From contig CAYINU010000026.1 of assembly GCA_964364855.1 (NCBI GenBank), positions 1-20,011 of the forward strand: a stretch of DNA of 20,011 nucleotides, given 5' to 3'. Both the position numbers and the translations under genes were made by a program. The notes under the pieces were generated by a model that was given only the letters and a program-made list of their open reading frames with translations, had not been told where the DNA came from and did not search any database. This DNA is from CAYINU01 sp964364855 (GTDB taxonomy: Bacteria; Margulisbacteria; Marinamargulisbacteria; CAYINU01). Positions within the stretch are counted from its first letter, which is position 1. Each line of letters opens with the position of its first letter. Below, one piece after another: positions 1-8,181 of this stretch.

Positions 1-704
1 GGATCCAGTGTGGCAAAGAGCTTGTTCTCGGCCAGGACTTGCGCGGGGGTCAGCCGGTTCATCAGCGTGGATTTTCCGGCGTTGGTGTATCCCACCAGTG
101 TGGCGGTGAGGATGGGCACCTTTTGCCGCTGGCTACGATGGCGTTGGCGGTGAGCCCGCACTTTTTCGATCTCCTCTTTCAGATGAGAAATGCGATCTCG
201 CATGCGACGTTTGTCCACCTCCAGCTGCTTTTCGCCAGGACCACGGGTACCGATACCCCCACCCAGGCGGGACAAGTGGGTCCACATGCGGGTCAAGCGC
301 GGCGCCAAGTAACTGAGCTGGGCTAGCTCGACTTGCAGTTGAGCCTCGTGTGTCTGGGCACGAGACGCGAAGATATCGAGGATGAGCCCGGTACGGTCCA
401 AGATTTTCACCTTTAGCTCGGTTTCCAGGTTGCGCTGTTGGATGGGAGAAAGTTCGTCGTCCGCAATCACTACGGAGGCACCGGTTCTGTCGATATCGAA
501 CTTGATTTCTTCGACTTTTCCTTTTCCCACGTAGGTACGGTGGTCAGGCTCTTGGCGCCGCTGGGCGATTATCGAAACGGTGGTCAGCCCTGCTGTTTTG
601 GCCAGCTCAGCTAGCTCTGACAAGGACTCCTCCGTAGGCCATAGCCCCGCAGTCTGTGGGCAGTCCAGTCCGATTAAAATGCAGCGAGTAGACTCAACCT
701 GCAT
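1..704 (-). CDS. hflX: GTPase HflX, N-terminal part (cut by window edge)
   Basis: HflX is a ribosome-associated GTPase that splits stalled or stress-inactivated ribosomes in the cytoplasm. I translated this frame by hand from the ATG at 702-704; it stays open to base 1, giving 234 residues of a protein usually about 400-450 long. Visible signatures are TYVGKGKVEE, DELSPIQQRNLE and LDRTGLILDIFASRA in the N-terminal HflX domain, then LGGGIGTRGPGEKQLE, a basic helical linker, and the G1 loop GYTNAGKST at residues 205-213. The window ends before the G3 and G4 motifs. The ATG shares one base with the TAA of the upstream TPR gene (TAATG), so translation is probably coupled, and hflX is the last visible gene of the glycan operon. 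Identity is secure. Confidence 0.96.
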   Translation of the reverse strand, partial: MQVESTRCILIGLDCPQTAGLWPTEESLSELAELAKTAGLTTVSIIAQRRQEPDHRTYVGKGKVEEIKFDIDRTGASVVIADDELSPIQQRNLETELKVKILDRTGLILDIFASRAQTHEAQLQVELAQLSYLAPRLTRMWTHLSRLGGGIGTRGPGEKQLEVDKRRMRDRISHLKEEIEKVRAHRQRHRSQRQKVPILTATLVGYTNAGKSTLMNRLTPAQVLAENKLFATLD

Positions 705-1804
705 TACGGGCGACTGTGGCTAAAGCGGGCGTAGCGCGGATTGTTCGGGAACTTCTCGGCCAAGATGCGGATTTGCTCTGAGGCTTTGACGGAATTGCCG
801 GTTTGAAGCAGGGCATTGATATAGGCTTCGCGCAATGTCGCATCATCGGGCATTACGCCCAGAAGCAATTCGTAGTATCGCAATGCCTGAGGCCAGCGGC
901 GCATTTGGTGCAGGGTCCCGACGAGACTCTTGTGGGCATCGATATCATTGAGATTGGCACTGACGGCTTCACCAAAGTATCGTAGCGCGGTTTCATATTG
1001 CCGTTGCTCGAAATAGAATCGGCCGATGACCAGGCGGACATTTTGAAAATTGGGATTGGCTTCATAGATTTTCATGTAATGTGACATGGCCTCTTGTGGT
1101 TTTCCCTCTTGGCGTAAAATTTGGGCCAAATTGAAATGGGCTTCAGGCAAATTGGCGTCCATATCCAGTGCACGATTGTAGTACTGTTTTGCCCCCTCGA
1201 TATCGCCTAAGCGGTGCAATAAAAAGGCATGGGTGAGCTGAAACAAGGGATTGTGGCGGTCGATCTCGGAAGCGCGGATGCTGTACGCTTTCGCCTTTTT
1301 CAAATAGGCCTCGCGTTCCAAGGGCAATACATTCGCCATATTGGAATAAACAGAAGAAAGACGGTTTTGGTGCCAGGGATTCTGGTGGTCTCCGGTGGCC
1401 ATTTGCTGGGCCAACGCTTCAGCCTTTTTGAGGTACTGCATTTTTTGGGCGGGACTAGCCACAATGTCGGCCATGCGTTCATACACTTTGCTCAGCTGGT
1501 TGTGATACTGGTATTCGTAAGGTGCCAGTGCCACCGCATCTTTATATTCTTCGACGGCGAATTGATATTGGTAATAGGCCTCTTGGGATTGGCGATTGTT
1601 GAAGTAATAGTCGGCCCTGGCCTCCAGCATGTACCCCTCGCGATAATGGCGTTCCGCCAGGAAGGGTAAAAAGGCAAAATAGACTGCAACAAAGGCCACA
1701 CAGGCCATGCCGGCCAGGAGCATCCAGTGGACGGGCTTTAACGTGCGAAAGGAGATCCGCGGTCCTGAGGCAGATGTTTTTGTCTTTTTGGTGGCTTTAG
1801 CCAT
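704..1804 (-). CDS. Membrane-anchored TPR-repeat protein
   Basis: This 366-residue protein has a short basic N-terminus, one hydrophobic segment at about residues 28-50, and then helical tetratricopeptide repeats to near the C-terminus. TPR-type spacing is clear in LGDIEGAKQYYNRALDMDAN, in the following unit starting PEAHFNLAQILRQEGK, and in YETALRYFGEAVSANLNDID. The layout predicts a bitopic inner-membrane protein with the repeats outside the cytoplasm acting as a protein-binding scaffold. Its start overlaps the end of the O-antigen-ligase-family gene by 8 bases (ATGGCTAA). TPR proteins or domains often accompany Wzy_C-family ligases, so a partner role in glycan assembly is a reasonable inference. 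No enzyme motif was seen, and the exact function is unknown. Confidence 0.85.
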   Translation of the reverse strand: MAKATKKTKTSASGPRISFRTLKPVHWMLLAGMACVAFVAVYFAFLPFLAERHYREGYMLEARADYYFNNRQSQEAYYQYQFAVEEYKDAVALAPYEYQYHNQLSKVYERMADIVASPAQKMQYLKKAEALAQQMATGDHQNPWHQNRLSSVYSNMANVLPLEREAYLKKAKAYSIRASEIDRHNPLFQLTHAFLLHRLGDIEGAKQYYNRALDMDANLPEAHFNLAQILRQEGKPQEAMSHYMKIYEANPNFQNVRLVIGRFYFEQRQYETALRYFGEAVSANLNDIDAHKSLVGTLHQMRRWPQALRYYELLLGVMPDDATLREAYINALLQTGNSVKASEQIRILAEKFPNNPRYARFSHSRP

Positions 1805-3746
1805 CGGAATTGTCGTCCAAAAAATCGGGGCTGTTGATCATGGCAAGGGCAATTCCCATGACCATATAAAACAAAAACAATGTGGCGACGACGCCAAAGT
1901 TAAACATGACCTGTCCCAGATAGACGGTGGCACTGGCCATCAGGCCGGCCAAGATATAGCGGTGGCGGCTGTTGCCCATTTTGAAAAAACCACGTAGTAG
2001 TAGGTAATACCACCCGAGTACGACGCCGACATAGTAGATCAATCCGCCGACAAAGCCGCGCGTGGCCAGGGTATTGAGATATTCATTATGTAAGCGATCG
2101 GGTGTAAAGTTGTGACCGCCTTCTAAAATACCGTATTCCGGGCGGCGGTATTTGGGGTACATATATTTCACTGTGTCAGGGCCACTGCCCAGCAGCCAAT
2201 AGTCTTTGATCCATGGCAGAGAACTTTTCCACATCGACGTTCGCGCCGTGCCTTTGATGGCAACGTCTTGGTACGACTCTACTTTTTCGGTGGCGTTTTC
2301 AACCACTTTTAAGCCCTGTGCGCCATTGCCCATGGCTGAACTGCGGCTAAACAGGTCCCGCACTTCTTTCACATAGCTCGGTATGGCCGGGGCGGCGATC
2401 ACCACGCCAAAAGCGATGAGACACAACAGCAACCAGAATTTTTTCTCCAGTCCAAAGTTGTCGGTTTTTTGCGAGAGCATAAAGTAGGCACCTATCATGA
2501 CGCCATATTGCAAAACAGAGAGAGAGGAAATGGCGACAAATTGCAGTTTGGCGAACAAAAAGACGATCACGAGTCGCAAGAGGAATTGGCGAATTTCCGA
2601 AGGCGCATTTCGGCAGACCAGAAGAAAAGTCACAGCCCCGACGGGATACAGCAGGGCCTGCAGCCAAACCGGATGGCTGCCCGGGGGACTCAAAAAGCCG
2701 AAATACATCGATACACAAGCGCCCAGCAGATAAAGTAGGATCTCGTTTCGTTTTAAACTTTCACGGGGCATTTGGAGCGTATTCCACAAGGACAGGGCCA
2801 CCATAGCTATAACGACAGCAAAAAGGCCCATTGCATACACGAATCCTTTTTCATGCAGGTGAAAAATATAGACCAAATAAAATGCGCCCAATAGACCGGT
2901 GAGACTGATCATGTCGGTCAGAAAACTGCGGAATGTATCGGCCTTGATGTTGCGTAGCACCATCAGATAAAACAACGTCATCGCCGCAACGAACCCCATC
3001 CACGTGGCGCGAGAATAAGATAAAAATTGGTTGTAATAAATCAATAGCATGGCCAAAAAGAGGATGGTTTTAATGACCAGTGCTTTTTGGCTGCCTTTGT
3101 GCCGATCCGAGGCATAATACAGTAGCCACCCGACGACAATCGGCACCACCATTCCGACATAGGCGCAGTAGTGAACCGGATTATTGATACAGGCGAACAC
3201 CCGCATCGTGGGGTCAACGCTCCAATTCATAAAATCTTTCCCCAAGCTTTGGAAGACGCCGTAAACACCTGAAAGTGCGGTTGAAGCCACAATGCCGATC
3301 AGTAGTGCCATCAGTTGCCAGTTTCGTCTCAGCAGCTTGGCATACAAATAGATGACCAGCATGTAATTGATGATGGTGATGAGACCTTCCCAGCGGTCGT
3401 AACATCCGATGATACTGAGCGTCGGATTTTGGGAAAACAGTGTCGAAATGACGTTAAAGCCAATCCATATCAGAACCGGTATTTCCAGTCCGACGCGCCG
3501 CCAAGCAAAGGCCTTCCAACGCCAGGTACCGGCTTCGTCGGCAACAGCGTTGGCGCGGTAGAGGACATACTGAAATCCCCAAACGACCAACATGGTGATG
3601 GAGAACAGACGCACGGCCAACATTTTATTCACTTCAAAAACAGAGCGGGTAAATTTTGTGAACAGCAGGGGTACGGCAATAGCCAGGCCTACGAGCAGAA
3701 TCGTATAGAGGATTTGGAATAGGCGATTGGATTTGTCGATAGACAT
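1797..3746 (-). CDS. O-antigen ligase/polymerase family (Wzy_C) membrane protein
   Basis: This 649-residue polytopic inner-membrane protein has roughly a dozen hydrophobic segments. Before the last few helices lies a large hydrophilic loop (about residues 460-565), which should be periplasmic. It contains GGHNFTPDRLHNEYLNTLAT followed by RGFVGG, the HN-x-YL and G-x-x-G signature of the Wzy_C/WaaL family, at about 543-570. Members move lipid-linked glycans onto lipid A core, onto pilins, or onto a growing polysaccharide; sequence alone does not separate ligase from polymerase or protein-glycosylating types. It lies 11 bases after the glycosyltransferase gene and overlaps the TPR gene by 8 bases. 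It is longer than typical WaaL (about 400 residues) because of extra middle helices. Confident on family, not on substrate. Confidence 0.88.
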   Translation of the reverse strand: MSIDKSNRLFQILYTILLVGLAIAVPLLFTKFTRSVFEVNKMLAVRLFSITMLVVWGFQYVLYRANAVADEAGTWRWKAFAWRRVGLEIPVLIWIGFNVISTLFSQNPTLSIIGCYDRWEGLITIINYMLVIYLYAKLLRRNWQLMALLIGIVASTALSGVYGVFQSLGKDFMNWSVDPTMRVFACINNPVHYCAYVGMVVPIVVGWLLYYASDRHKGSQKALVIKTILFLAMLLIYYNQFLSYSRATWMGFVAAMTLFYLMVLRNIKADTFRSFLTDMISLTGLLGAFYLVYIFHLHEKGFVYAMGLFAVVIAMVALSLWNTLQMPRESLKRNEILLYLLGACVSMYFGFLSPPGSHPVWLQALLYPVGAVTFLLVCRNAPSEIRQFLLRLVIVFLFAKLQFVAISSLSVLQYGVMIGAYFMLSQKTDNFGLEKKFWLLLCLIAFGVVIAAPAIPSYVKEVRDLFSRSSAMGNGAQGLKVVENATEKVESYQDVAIKGTARTSMWKSSLPWIKDYWLLGSGPDTVKYMYPKYRRPEYGILEGGHNFTPDRLHNEYLNTLATRGFVGGLIYYVGVVLGWYYLLLRGFFKMGNSRHRYILAGLMASATVYLGQVMFNFGVVATLFLFYMVMGIALAMINSPDFLDDNSDG

Positions 3747-3757
3747 AGTGATGATGG

Positions 3758-4849
3758 CTAGAGATTATGCAGGATGCCTTCGATTTTTTCCAGCATCGTC
3801 TCCGCTCCAAAGTAAGAGTAGGCCCGTTGCCGGGCCCGCTCGCCTCTGTCCTCGCAAAGATCCGGGTGATGCCAGAAACGAAGCATGGCGTGGCGTAGTT
3901 CCGTGACGTCTTTGGGCGGCACCACAATCCCCGTGACCCCATTTTGGTTAACGTAGGGAACGCCGGTGGGAAGGTCCGTGGAAATGATCGGTTTGCCATA
4001 GGCCATGGCCTCGACCTGGACAATGCCAAAGGCTTCGGAGGGCGCAACGGAGGGCAGGACCAGAAAAGATGACGCGGCAAAATAGGCCCTGAGGTTTTCC
4101 TCATCCTGCGGTGGCACCAAGACCAAGTTCGGGTTGTGTTGGAGATGGGTCAAGCACAAGTCCCGCAAAGGACCATCACCGACAATCACCATTTTGATCG
4201 GCGTTCCGGCGAGGGCACGTAGCAACACCTCGATACCCTTGTAATATACCAAGCGACCCACAAATAGGGCAAAACGCCCGTGTTGGGAATGCAGGCCTTC
4301 GATTTTACTGTGTAGCTCTTGCGTGTACCGGTATCGCTCCAACGGAATACCTAGCGGCACAATAGCGGTCCGATCCCGCCATGGGAACAGGTCCTTCGCA
4401 TGATGGGCCAATTGCGGAGAGGTGACCAAGATGCGGTCGGCCAGGCCTAAAAAGCGTTGCAAAAACGGCCGGTAGGCGGCATTGACCATGCGCTGGCGCA
4501 CGATGGCCGAATGCCAGGTCACGATCAATTTTCCTTGCGGACGGACCTTCAGATAGGCCAGTGTAGCGAGGGGATTGGGCAGATGAATGTGGACCACATC
4601 TACAGACCATTCAGACAACTCTCGCGCAAAAGACAAACTGACGGGCATGCCCCAAAACATACCCATAGATGCTGCACGAATAACGGGGATTCCGTTGACT
4701 TGATCGGTGACCCGTTCTCCTTTCGGTTGGCAGCATAGGACGCTGACATTGTGACCCCGATGGGCTAGGCCTTCGGCCAAGACCTGGACGTGACTTTCGA
4801 TGCCTCCGATCCAAGGAGAGTAGAGTTTATTAATTTGAGCTATGCGCAT
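3758..4849 (-). CDS. Glycosyltransferase family 4 (GT-B)
   Basis: A cytoplasmic retaining glycosyltransferase with the two Rossmann-like domains of the GT-B fold. The N-terminal acceptor domain opens MRIAQINKLYSPWIGGIESH with the typical GG-x-E loop. The C-terminal donor domain starts near FVGRLVYYKG and contains EAFGIVQVEAMAYGKPIIST, which carries the E-x7-E motif that binds the nucleotide sugar. I chose the ATG at 4849 (363 residues) over the longer frame to 4933: the core domain begins exactly there, and the extra 28 residues read into the repeat at 4921-5160. No strong Shine-Dalgarno site was seen. It is first in the operon with the Wzy_C protein, TPR protein and hflX, and probably adds a sugar to the glycan the Wzy_C protein handles. 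Donor and acceptor cannot be told. Confidence 0.9.
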   Translation of the reverse strand: MRIAQINKLYSPWIGGIESHVQVLAEGLAHRGHNVSVLCCQPKGERVTDQVNGIPVIRAASMGMFWGMPVSLSFARELSEWSVDVVHIHLPNPLATLAYLKVRPQGKLIVTWHSAIVRQRMVNAAYRPFLQRFLGLADRILVTSPQLAHHAKDLFPWRDRTAIVPLGIPLERYRYTQELHSKIEGLHSQHGRFALFVGRLVYYKGIEVLLRALAGTPIKMVIVGDGPLRDLCLTHLQHNPNLVLVPPQDEENLRAYFAASSFLVLPSVAPSEAFGIVQVEAMAYGKPIISTDLPTGVPYVNQNGVTGIVVPPKDVTELRHAMLRFWHHPDLCEDRGERARQRAYSYFGAETMLEKIEGILHNL

Positions 4850-4920
4850 GAAGTCAGTGCACCATGTTTGTTTATCCTGTACATCAGTGGTTAGAATACA
4901 CGAACGTGAGAAGCGATCAA

Positions 4921-5160
4921 CCTTAGAGGCCATCTCATAATACCGCCATGGCGCCCTTTGCTCCGCTCAAAATGCCCTTCATGGGCTCCGCCCAGCCGGG
5001 GCAGCCTTGACCCGACGTGCCATTGGGCACCTCGAGTCTACGGTTCCGTCGCTATGCTCCTCACACATAGCGCCACTATGCTCCGCGTTTTGTGCTCACA
5101 CCAGAACACCCTGACGCCATTCTGAGACGGCCTTTGGGTTTTATGAGATGGGTTTTAAGA
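4921..5160. mobile_element. MITE-like repeat copy A, 240 bp, with terminal inverted repeats
   Basis: The ends 4921-4945 and 5136-5160 are inverted repeats matching at 19 of 25 positions by hand alignment, with an identical core CCATCTCATAA. Inside, 5058-5085 (a CATAG/CTATG hairpin, 5066-5080) and 5120-5133 (TTCTGAGACGGCCT) recur in the same order in the copy at 15980-16109. It encodes no transposase, so it would be a non-autonomous element. It fills most of the 362-base gap between the divergent genes starting at 4849 and 5212. Its flanks (around AACCTTAG and GTTTTAAG) are not a convincing target duplication, suggesting an older insertion than copy B. It also makes both neighbouring frames look longer at their 5' ends than they probably are. 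Confidence 0.65.
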
Positions 5161-5211
5161 GCCCCGAACTCAGGTTGTGGATTTGGTCCGCGTATATTAG
5201 GATGGGTATCC

Positions 5212-5829
5212 ATGTTGTATGAGCAGTTGACGCAAGCTATTCGTAAGCGTCTGTACCTTTTGTCTTCGGAGCGATTTAAAAGCGAAACCTCTCCGCTGAT
5301 GCTAGAGCGTTATGCAGCGAAACACCCGTTGTTGCGTCCCGAAATCATTGTGGTGAATGACCAGCCTTTCGGGTTTAAGTCCACCAACAAAGAAGACCGC
5401 AACCTCGAGCTATACCCCATTTTTTTCGAAATCGAATACACCGAAGACGAAGACACTTCCAAGTACGTCGAGCATTTTGATCTGTATTGCGAGACTCCCT
5501 TCCGAAACCGCGAGCGCCTGTCTGCTCTAGTGCAGCTCTGCCAGCTATATGACAAACTGATTATGGTTGAGCGTGTACGTCGCATTGGGCAGGACCCATC
5601 GGACCAAACCTTGGTCATTTATTCCAAGCTTCCCGATGTGATATTAGATACGTTGTTGGAAAACGATACCGAGGAATCGGAAATGTCCTCGGAGCAGTTG
5701 GAGCAGTTGATTGACCACCATATTTATCATTTCGTGCAGTTTATCAAGGCTTTAGATGATGTGCTCTCCAAGGGGAAATTATCCTCGGGATTCATCGATC
5801 AATCTCCTGGTACGGCGTTTTCAGGTTAA
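5212..5829 (+). CDS. Hypothetical 205-residue protein upstream of trpD
   Basis: I do not recognise this protein. From the ATG at 5212 it is 205 residues, soluble-looking, acidic toward the C-terminus, with no signal peptide or membrane segment. Visible stretches are a helical N-terminus (MLYEQLTQAIRKRLYLL), PEIIVVNDQPFGF, an acidic run FEIEYTEDEDTSKYVEHFDL, and a Glu/Asp-rich tail NDTEESEMSSEQLEQL. The start is set by AGGATGGG at 5199-5206, six bases before the ATG; the 40-residue longer frame from 5092 would be encoded by the repeat at 4921-5160. The stop is 12 bases before trpD, so the two are probably co-transcribed. Composition and length look like a real gene. Function unknown. Confidence 0.75.
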   Translation: MLYEQLTQAIRKRLYLLSSERFKSETSPLMLERYAAKHPLLRPEIIVVNDQPFGFKSTNKEDRNLELYPIFFEIEYTEDEDTSKYVEHFDLYCETPFRNRERLSALVQLCQLYDKLIMVERVRRIGQDPSDQTLVIYSKLPDVILDTLLENDTEESEMSSEQLEQLIDHHIYHFVQFIKALDDVLSKGKLSSGFIDQSPGTAFSG

Positions 5830-5841
5830 CAAGGGGGTTAC

Positions 5842-6879
5842 ATGTCCCGGTTTTCGCAGTTTTTGCTGAGCTTAAATGACAGCCAAGCACTGACGGAGCA
5901 GCAGAGTTACGATGCGCTGATCAGTATTTTTGGTGGGCAGGCGCAGGACACCGAGGTCGTGTCTTTTTTGCGCCAGTTGTCCGAGTATGGTGAAACGGTA
6001 GACGAGCTGGTGGGATTTGCGCGGGCCATGCGGGACTATTGTGTGCCAGTGCCCATCCAAAAACCGGCCATGGATGTTTGCGGGACAGGAGGCAGCGGCA
6101 AGGACCGGTTTAATGTGTCGACTGCGATTTCGTTTGTCTTGGCGTCCATGGGAGTGCCTGTGGCCAAGCATGGGAACCGAGGTAGCCACCAGCCGAATGG
6201 CAGTTTTGATTTTTTGGAAAGTCTGGGTATCCCGTTTGAACTGCCCACTGCATTTCAGGTAGATATGATGGACCGGTTCAATCTGTGCTTTTTGTTTGCG
6301 CGCCAGTTTCATCCCGCTATGAAAATTGTGGCCCCTGCCCGAAAAATGATTGCGGGTCGGACGGTATTTAATTTGGTGGGCCCATTGAGCAATCCGGCTC
6401 GTGTGCGGTTTCAGATGATTGGCGCGGTATCCGATGAGATCGGGATCAAGCTGGCGCGTGCCCTGCAGCGTCTGGGTCTGGAGAGGGCCATTGTGGTGGT
6501 CGGTGGTGATGGCAGCGACGATGTATCGGCCATTGCGCCTTCTGAACTGTACGTGGTCACATCGACTGATATCCGCATGGCCACCCTGGATCCCAAGACC
6601 TTGGGCGTTCAATTGACAGCAGAGGATTTGGAATGCGGAGATGCGGTGGACAATGCGGCATTGTTTTCGCTATTGATTTCAAAAAAAGACACACAAAATC
6701 CGATTTCTCAGTGGATGTGTCTCAGCGCAGCGGTGGCGTTGATGGCCTCCGGCCACACGGTTACCCCCGAAGAAGGCTACGCCCGAGCGAAGGCCGAAAT
6801 CGCCTCGGGACGACCTTGGGATCTGGTGCAGGCCTACAAAACCGCCGCGCGGGAGTGGCAGGAAAGCACGGCGGGGTAA
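5842..6879 (+). CDS. trpD: Anthranilate phosphoribosyltransferase
   Basis: TrpD joins anthranilate and PRPP in the second dedicated step of tryptophan synthesis. The 345-residue length is normal. PRPP-binding motifs are present: DVCGTGG at 78-84, NVST at 91-94, KHGN at 109-112, HPAMK at 157-161 and GRTVFNLVGPLSNPA from 172. The second metal motif, usually Asp-Glu, reads DD at 226-227 (GGDGSDDVSA), a conservative change. A strong Shine-Dalgarno (AAGGGGG, 5831-5837) precedes the ATG. No other trp gene is in the window; the partner is the unknown 205-residue gene 12 bases upstream. It is probably a true TrpD separated from the pathway genes, though a divergent paralogue with another acceptor cannot be excluded. 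It is unlike the TrpD2-type protein at 17294-18583, which lacks these motifs. Confidence 0.92.
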   Translation: MSRFSQFLLSLNDSQALTEQQSYDALISIFGGQAQDTEVVSFLRQLSEYGETVDELVGFARAMRDYCVPVPIQKPAMDVCGTGGSGKDRFNVSTAISFVLASMGVPVAKHGNRGSHQPNGSFDFLESLGIPFELPTAFQVDMMDRFNLCFLFARQFHPAMKIVAPARKMIAGRTVFNLVGPLSNPARVRFQMIGAVSDEIGIKLARALQRLGLERAIVVVGGDGSDDVSAIAPSELYVVTSTDIRMATLDPKTLGVQLTAEDLECGDAVDNAALFSLLISKKDTQNPISQWMCLSAAVALMASGHTVTPEEGYARAKAEIASGRPWDLVQAYKTAAREWQESTAG

Positions 6880-6908
6880 GGATAAAGGGTTGAATACCCA
6901 AGATTGGG

Positions 6909-7778
6909 CTAAAGAGACTCAATTTTCTGAATAGATAATCCAGTAATCTGGGCAATTTGTGGGGTGGGCATCCCGGTAGCTTTTAAGGCTTGGGCGACTT
7001 CCAATTTGCCTTCCAATTTGCCTTCCAATTTGCCTTCCAATTTGCCTTCTGCAAAGGCATCTTCTTTGGCCTCCAAGACGGCCTTTTCGACGGCGCCAGC
7101 CTCGTCTCTAAGCCATTTAAGCTGGCCTTCGTAGAGGGTTCTCTCTTCTTCATTGAGGTTCACCACATCTAAAATATGGACCGCCTTTTTTAACAAGGGA
7201 TCTTGTAATGTATCGGGGAGGGCGTTTTCTTTGAGATCATAAGAGCGAGTCAAAAAGGTGACCCAACGTTCTAGTACGGTTTTGATTTGGCCGTATTCCT
7301 TATCAAACTTTTCAAGTTCAATGGTGTGGAGTTCAAGATCACAAAAAGCGGGTTTCATACTTTTAATGTTCATGACGCAATAGCGGTTATGATAATCTGC
7401 TTCATCCATCAAATTGAAATTTAAAATATGAATACCAATGGTTTTATTCAAGTCTCCGTAGGATTTACCTTGAGTGAGTTGCTTGCCATAAATATCGGAC
7501 CAATAAAAGAGGGCGCGTTTTTCGTAGTGGAGTTGATCGGTGATTTGCATTTCGATGTTGTAATGCTTACCGGATTTATCTTGTGCACGGATATCGAGGA
7601 TGACCATTTTGCCACTGAGATAATTTTTAGCGCTAAAGGGGTTTTTCAAGACAAGATCTTGAATTTGGTCTTGTTCAGAGACGACAGAATTGATTAAAGA
7701 GATTAAAAGGTCTTTGTTTTCTTCGGAGCCGAAGATGAGTTTAAAGACAAAATCGACTCTGGGGTTTAGCTTGGCCAT
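6909..7778 (-). CDS. Rpn/PD-(D/E)XK nuclease family 'transposase'
   Basis: A 289-residue member of the Rpn-like PD-(D/E)XK nuclease family, often annotated as transposase (PDDEXK_2). It opens with LNPRVDFVFKLIFGSEENKD, typical of the family, and the nuclease core shows Asp62 (VILDIRAQD) and EMQ at 76-78. The middle includes the family-like IGIHILNFNL. The C-terminus has EGKL repeats at 244-259 and a small helical tail (PQIAQITGLSIQKIESL). I use the ATG at 7778; a TTG six codons upstream only extends an otherwise atypical start. A TTGACA-like box lies at 7835-7840 (minus strand), but no good -10 was seen at normal spacing. E. coli Rpn proteins promote RecA-independent recombination and DNA degradation; activity here is inferred. 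It faces trpD tail to tail, 29 bases apart. Confidence 0.9.
   Translation of the reverse strand: MAKLNPRVDFVFKLIFGSEENKDLLISLINSVVSEQDQIQDLVLKNPFSAKNYLSGKMVILDIRAQDKSGKHYNIEMQITDQLHYEKRALFYWSDIYGKQLTQGKSYGDLNKTIGIHILNFNLMDEADYHNRYCVMNIKSMKPAFCDLELHTIELEKFDKEYGQIKTVLERWVTFLTRSYDLKENALPDTLQDPLLKKAVHILDVVNLNEEERTLYEGQLKWLRDEAGAVEKAVLEAKEDAFAEGKLEGKLEGKLEGKLEVAQALKATGMPTPQIAQITGLSIQKIESL
7001..7048 (-). repeat. Four exact 12-bp tandem repeats inside the Rpn-family gene
   Basis: Plus-strand unit CCAATTTGCCTT is repeated four times without change, encoding EGKL units in the minus-strand gene. Because 12 is a multiple of three, slippage would change the number of units without breaking the frame. 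Such repeats are common in this family, where they link the nuclease to a short C-terminal helical tail. Confidence 0.95.
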
Positions 7779-7926
7779 AATGGGTTTAGTATACAAAAAA
7801 AAGGGATTGAACGTCTATGAGCAGGTATCGGATATGTCAAGCCTCAAAATTTAATGTGCCCGCCCGGGGAGATAATACCCCCCTAAAAGGCAAAGAAATT
7901 AGAGAGCCGCGGACCCTGATCGAAAG

Positions 7927-8127
7927 TTACTTTTGCAAGAGCAGTTTACCTAGCGCTTCCTCCATTTTAGTAGCTGAATTGACTCGTTGATCGACTGAGT
8001 CGATTCCGCGCACCAAACCCATTCTGCGAACCCTCATCATTCTCAGTGCCACTAAAAGAATAGTTAGTTCTTCTATTGTTACATCTAGCAAGTAGCGACG
8101 ACCGCATCCTGAGCGAAGTGTGTTCAT
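7927..8127 (-). CDS. Possible small protein, 66 residues (weak)
   Basis: The 443-base gap 7779-8221 holds little else. This frame starts with ATG at 8127 and has a helix-like make-up (DVTIEELTILLVALRMM, then TKMEEALGKLLLQK), but no recognisable family and no convincing Shine-Dalgarno site. Another frame overlaps it for most of its length. It may be a real small protein, the remnant of a decayed accessory gene, or chance. The 7797-7926 part of the gap shows only GC-rich runs of C and G around 7859-7885 and no gene. Confidence 0.28.
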   Translation of the reverse strand: MNTLRSGCGRRYLLDVTIEELTILLVALRMMRVRRMGLVRGIDSVDQRVNSATKMEEALGKLLLQK

Positions 8128-8135
8128 TGGATTTA

Positions 8136-8181
8136 TTGAAAAGCATATCGTTCATTTCTCGATAATGCAACCGATCGGTTG
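8136..8181 (+). promoter_or_regulatory. Candidate promoter with overlapping palindromic operator for the XRE gene
   Basis: A TTGAAA box (8136-8141) and a GATAAT box (8161-8166) are separated by 19 bases, longer than ideal. Directly after the -10, at the expected transcription start, lies a perfect 14-base palindrome CAACCGATCGGTTG (8168-8181). A symmetric site just upstream of a small XRE-type regulator (ATG 8222) is what an autoregulatory operator would look like. Both promoter and operator are inferred from pattern only. Confidence 0.35.

Noticed and set aside
1..6. The window begins exactly with GGATCC, a BamHI site.
   Set aside because: It may mark the end of a cloned fragment or be chance; it says nothing about biology.
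5872..6612. A 246-codon open frame on the minus strand inside trpD, and other long antisense frames such as 1229-1669 (+) and 10226-10615 (+).
   Set aside because: Each lies fully opposite a well-supported conserved gene. Their translations show no domain, and their composition is what a GC-balanced antisense frame gives.
6887..6908. Small inverted repeats (GGGT/ACCC and CCCAAGATTGGG) between the convergent trpD and Rpn-family genes as a bidirectional terminator.
   Set aside because: Stems are only 4-5 bp, they compete with each other and no T-run follows on either strand, so the evidence is too thin to list.
6998..7050. A short regular repeat array that could be taken for a CRISPR remnant.
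   Set aside because: Units are 12 bp, contiguous, without spacers, and encode EGKL repeats in a nuclease-family protein.
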